IMG/VR virus record: IMGVR_UViG_3300021085_000252
Location: 1-21,972 of that record
Source of the DNA: a virus
Reading direction: 5' to 3' (one strand)
Length of the DNA stretch: 21,972 nt
Shown here piece after piece: positions 19,801-21,972 of this stretch; position 1 is the stretch's first letter, and each line of letters starts with the position of its first letter. The notes under the pieces are model-generated. The model had not been told where the DNA came from. It worked only from the letters and a program-made list of their open reading frames with translations, and searched no databases. Both the position numbers and the translations under genes were made by a program.

Positions 19801-20499
19801 ACCGTAGTGGTTTATCCCTGTAGCGTTTTCTGCCGCAGTTTCCACCGCATTAGAAATCCCTGCAACCGTACTTACATCTGTATCAATGGCTGCCACAGCT
19901 GCCACATCGGCTGAAATCCCATCAATGAGTGAGACGTTTGTCGCCACAGTTTGTACTTCACTTGAAATTCCAGCAACCGTGTCTATGTTGGCTTGGTCTG
20001 CAGTAGTGAATGTTAAAGCACTCCACGATGATGCAGAGGCGTTATAAACCTTCATTACATCATTAGAGGTGTCAAACCACAAATCACCATCAGAAGGTGA
20101 AGGAGTTGTAGGCGCAACGAGAGTAGCACCGTAGTACCTAGCGTTGTAGTCTCCACCAATCATCTCAGCTTTATCAAGGGCTTCTTGAGCTATGTTAAAG
20201 ATTTGATTAGAGTCTTGATCTAACGTCTCTGCCTTAAGCATTGAGCCAGAAGCAAAGTCTACTTGTCTGGCTGCGGATGCTGTCTCACGCCTTATGCTTA
20301 TCTTATCCCCGTTTGAAGGAGTGAAGCCTGTATTGAAAATTACCAGACTACTACCTGTTAGGATATAATCTGTATCTTGTGTTTTGACAACATCGTTTAC
20401 CAGAACAACAATGTCACTGGCTTGTTGGTGACTGGGGGCAACAAAGACGCTTTGCCCTGTGTAGTCGTACTCATTTATAGAGTGTAAAGTGTTTGTCAT
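16849..20499 (-). CDS. T7 gp17-type tail fibre with duplicated insert and collagen-like segment
   Basis: A 1216-aa fibre, about twice the length of T7 gp17. Residues 1-112 are the T7-type virion-binding domain (INEYDYTGQSVFVAPSH ... LDQDSNQIFNIAQEALDKAE). Two WFDxxxxxxKVY modules follow (about 120-165 and 235-280), separated by a Val/Ala/Asp heptad-like stretch. A module starting FVATSGQTAFPMDYQAGHLD, VYLNGVKL (291-318) is resumed at NDYTAYNGTSVILTSG (592-607); between them lie two related repeats of about 115 aa (340-456, 467-581). A collagen-like (GAT)n segment is at 649-671, then beta-helical repeats and a C-terminal tip to 1216. It should recognise the host surface. AGGAAAAT precedes the start. 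Confidence 0.93.
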   Translation of the reverse strand: MTNTLHSINEYDYTGQSVFVAPSHQQASDIVVLVNDVVKTQDTDYILTGSSLVIFNTGFTPSNGDKISIRRETASAARQVDFASGSMLKAETLDQDSNQIFNIAQEALDKAEMIGGDYNARYYGATLVAPTTPSPSDGDLWFDTSNDVMKVYNASASSWSALTFTTADQANIDTVAGISSEVQTVATNVSLIDGISADVAAVAAIDTDVSTVAGISNAVETAAENATGINHYGKTFLGSSTTAPTVHSDGASIGVGAFWFDSGVNILKVYQANGWQNAALGISNPVNRKSFVATSGQTAFPMDYQAGHLDVYLNGVKLVESTIPLSQATASQQADANGNVTATIKLTNNNYTDVYLNSDLWGWSETESEMIANNTSGYMDVDGEATLNDEGDWVWTYQVPAGSTFRYRWLVTTSNDVTSFEDLTTNSSLCASDFITSDASSRIYHRDITDTFNACHLASSGISTSTPATVTIKLTDNNYQSVYVNSDLWGWVASNSAAESMWTEGEATQDSNGDWVWTYQVPAGSSFRYKWTAYTDFIGTGGAENLTLLQAGSCASDFITNDYNARVYVTDITDAYGACILPNSGIAVPSANDYTAYNGTSVILTSGVAAGDLIEIVADSLSPIVDVETGAAGTDASYNSVTGVITVPRGDTGATGATGATGATGATGAAGSDATVTTTNVEAAGAVMDGDFTSNGLMKRTGAGTYTIDSSTYATETYVDTVVSGLVDSAPATLDTLNELASALGDDANFSTTVTNSIGTKWTEDATKILNWDTAYSWGDHDAVGYLTAEANDLATTVTWANVPDANITQTSVTQHQAALSITESQISDLGTYLTASDITGKANLSGATFTGNVNIGLPPSGTQSLTVAGSSTLYGGVQGGLDVTGNITGTGTINIGGDLTASNVDISTTGSVTTNIATGSGGSGNTKTVNIGTGYGTGGTTTVNIAPTSSTTTKQINLNGNVDVTGTVDGRNVATDGARLDTIPYHRVRDERLSSFNRILDLTTSNQNLGQYLNLYHPSTPVETMRFIDIEWSTVWSYVSSSNNDIRLSLYLTVPSTVSAVSIGTANAFSSSSYYSARNSNEQWYYVTGNYEHLFTEFCRISQSSSGGIKQQVVAVQYQASADRTYFCATNTTAPIATGDTVYLHPYAWQNANAQLLVYKDIAERYRSGAERHNVSFKLPYTDDTLIYKLYVKELSSTDSAQVKDAQVRITSTGI
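18487..18555 (-). repeat. Short tandem repeats encoding collagen-like (Gly-Ala-Thr)n
   Basis: About seven GXY triplets coded by near-identical 9-bp units (plus strand GCACCAGTT, GCTCCAGTT and GCTCCCGTT). Collagen-like rods keep fibre trimers in register. The tandem DNA can slip in steps of 9 bp without losing frame, so length may vary between isolates. Confidence 0.75.
18757..19101 (-). repeat. Fibre internal repeat, copy 2
   Basis: Codes for residues about 467-581. It shares with copy 1 the strings VYVNSDLWGW/VYLNSDLWGW, WVWTYQVPAGS, FRYKW/FRYRW, ASDFIT and DITD. At DNA level 29 bp (18935-18963) are identical to copy 1 (19301-19329), so the duplication is fairly recent. The fold looks like a beta-sandwich carbohydrate-binding module (inference). 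Confidence 0.75.
19132..19482 (-). repeat. Fibre internal repeat, copy 1
   Basis: Codes for residues about 340-456. Each copy starts TxTIKLTxNNY and has a pair of cysteines late in the repeat (C430 and C455 here), perhaps a disulfide in an extracellular binding module. Both copies lie inside a shorter fibre module that otherwise reads continuously across them. Confidence 0.75.
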
Positions 20500-20511
20500 T
20501 TGATTTTCCTA

Positions 20512-21972
20512 TTATTCGCCTGTTAATGAGATGTTCCCACGATTAGTGGAACCACCAGATTGTAGTAATAATTCAAAGTAGTTCTTATCTTGAACTTGAC
20601 TGTTAAGTTTGTCGTTCTGAAGAATTACAGTATCAAGCGCACGGTTACGTGCATCATTAATTGCTTTTTTAGTTTCAGTTACACGCATACCGTGTGTCTT
20701 AGTATTTAAAGGAGAACCCATAGGTAAGTTGTTTGCTTTAGAATAGAACAGTACGTTCTCAACCAACACCTTATCTTGTGAAAGTTCCTGCATCATTGCA
20801 TCAAACAATGACATATTTTTGCCGTTATAAACGATCTCGATTGTTCGTAAGTCTTTATCAGGGAAACGATCATCTCTTATCTTTTGACGAGTGAAGTTAC
20901 CGTAACCTAGATTTTCTAACTTAGCTAAGTAATCAAGAGCTGCCATGTGGTCTTCACTTCTACCCTGTGCTAAATCTTCAGGAGTAGCTGCACCAAAACC
21001 AGTAACTTGAGCATAAGATATTTCACGCTCCATAGCCCACCCAAACGTATCGTAACGTCTTGGTAGGGTTGTACTGTAAGGGTTAACAGACTTGATTATT
21101 TTATCTTTAATCCCATTAGGCTGTGTTAAAGGTGCATTACCTCTCGCAGCTTCTTGGAACTTACTAATAGAACTAGGCACTACTTGTAGGATTTTATCAA
21201 AGATGAAGTTACCCGCTAAGTCTAGTGCCTTAGCTTTATCTTCACCTTCAGGACTTTCCATCAGACCAGTAAAGCGTACCGCTGTGCCTACTGTATCAGA
21301 CACACCTTGTGTTAAGGCAGAGTCACGAATTGCAGAGATAGCTGTAGCAAATCCTACACCAAAGGTAGCCATGATTTCATCAGGGATTCCACCCTCATCA
21401 CCAGCAACACCGTCCATGTTCTTCTTCTCTTGATAATCTAAGTAACCTTCAAGAGCGTTCGTTACAATCGTAGCAGGAATACGTAAAGGTTCCCACCTAG
21501 CGAATGTTACTTCTTTACCGCCATCGAGGAAGAACGGGTCTTTAATGGTCAACGGACGCATTGTAGATTTATTCTTTTCCCCTGTCATGGTGTAGTCAAC
21601 GTTAGGACTGCCTGAGATAGAACCTTCGGCATACTTAGTGATGACGTATAGCATCCATGAGTACGCTACTGCTGCTTCTGTTTTAGCTCTTGCAGCTCTA
21701 GCAGCGCCATTAATACCAGCCATGTCATTTCTAAACTGTGGTAACAGACTGTTCACTGCTGGTGTTAAACGCATAGACTCATGGAACAACCATGCTGGTG
21801 TTCTAAAGAATAAGTTACCGATAACACGAGACCAAGCTTTATCTCTTGTCCAGTCCTCGTAAGCTTTCGCCATACGCTCTGGTAACGCTCCGTCTGCACT
21901 AAAGTCTTTCTTGTACAATAACGTCTGTACAGAATCTAAAGCAGCTTCACCTGTCTCTTGTATACTATCAGC
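20512..21972 (-). CDS. Internal virion protein (T7 gp16-like), C-terminal part (cut by window edge)
   Basis: The frame is open from the window edge (in-frame ADSIQETGEAALDSVQTLLY precedes the first possible start at 21918), so this is the C-terminal 486 residues of a larger protein. It is helical, with membrane-interacting stretches (RTPAWLFHESMRLTPAVNSL, GVGFATAISAI) and an acidic-basic mixed C-terminus. T7 gp16-type ejection proteins are over 1000 aa, form the inner core and are ejected to build a channel through the envelope; they lie just upstream of the fibre gene, as here. No catalytic motif is visible in this part; a transglycosylase domain, if any, would lie upstream. Confidence 0.75.
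   Translation of the reverse strand, partial: ADSIQETGEAALDSVQTLLYKKDFSADGALPERMAKAYEDWTRDKAWSRVIGNLFFRTPAWLFHESMRLTPAVNSLLPQFRNDMAGINGAARAARAKTEAAVAYSWMLYVITKYAEGSISGSPNVDYTMTGEKNKSTMRPLTIKDPFFLDGGKEVTFARWEPLRIPATIVTNALEGYLDYQEKKNMDGVAGDEGGIPDEIMATFGVGFATAISAIRDSALTQGVSDTVGTAVRFTGLMESPEGEDKAKALDLAGNFIFDKILQVVPSSISKFQEAARGNAPLTQPNGIKDKIIKSVNPYSTTLPRRYDTFGWAMEREISYAQVTGFGAATPEDLAQGRSEDHMAALDYLAKLENLGYGNFTRQKIRDDRFPDKDLRTIEIVYNGKNMSLFDAMMQELSQDKVLVENVLFYSKANNLPMGSPLNTKTHGMRVTETKKAINDARNRALDTVILQNDKLNSQVQDKNYFELLLQSGGSTNRGNISLTGE

Overview
The window is part of a temperate, T7-like podovirus (Autographiviridae-type) genome. Every protein-coding gene I can support lies on the minus strand, so genes read from right to left. 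The diagnostic genes are a T7-type primase-helicase, endonuclease I, gp2.5-like SSB and single-subunit RNA polymerase, plus a T7-type terminase large subunit, a T7-type tail fibre and the C-terminal part of an internal virion protein. A tyrosine integrase with an intact attP makes it temperate. attP lies uninterrupted between integrase and polymerase, so this is the phage (circular, virion or concatemer) form, not an integrated prophage. Sites resembling gammaproteobacterial Fur and LexA operators, and an attP segment like the 5' half of a gammaproteobacterial-type tRNA-Phe, suggest a gammaproteobacterial host; the host assignment is inference.

Layout in transcription order (right to left). 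21972-20512: C-terminal part of an internal virion protein. 20499-16038: tail fibre (1216 aa), a small protein and a fibre-tip-like protein. 16028-15093: lysis cassette (coiled-coil/TM protein, 3-TM holin, M15 peptidase endolysin). 15093-12625: packaging (TerS candidate, HNH-like protein, two small basic proteins, TerL). 12634-11081: two proteins with signal peptides and a TM/coiled-coil protein at the end of the late block. 11080-10253: about 830 bp without genes. This probably spans the joined genome ends and the start of the early region; it holds a phage-promoter candidate, tandem 10-bp repeats, a terminator-like hairpin, two Fur-box-like sites, three LexA-box-like sites and, just before the first early gene, another Fur-like site. 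10252-5964: about sixteen small early genes of unknown function, including a Gp88-family protein; several encode very acidic or membrane microproteins. 5892-4364: lysogeny module (small ORF, winged-helix regulator, 29-aa membrane peptide, integrase). 4360-4116: attP. 4103-1669: RNA polymerase split into two coupled ORFs. 1608-1: SSB, endonuclease I and the start of primase-helicase.

How it may work (inference). Host RNA polymerase would transcribe the early region from the control region near 10.8 kb, possibly under host Fur and LexA. Read-through past int and attP would reach the phage RNA polymerase, which then transcribes DNA-metabolism and late genes from its own promoters (a 15-bp motif at 1653 and 11058 is the candidate). 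Because attP sits between int and the polymerase gene, integration would disconnect the polymerase from the early operon. The most unusual features are the two-ORF RNA polymerase, the combined Fur-like and LexA-like sites in the early region, the tRNA 5'-half attP, and a duplicated beta-sandwich-like module inserted in the fibre.
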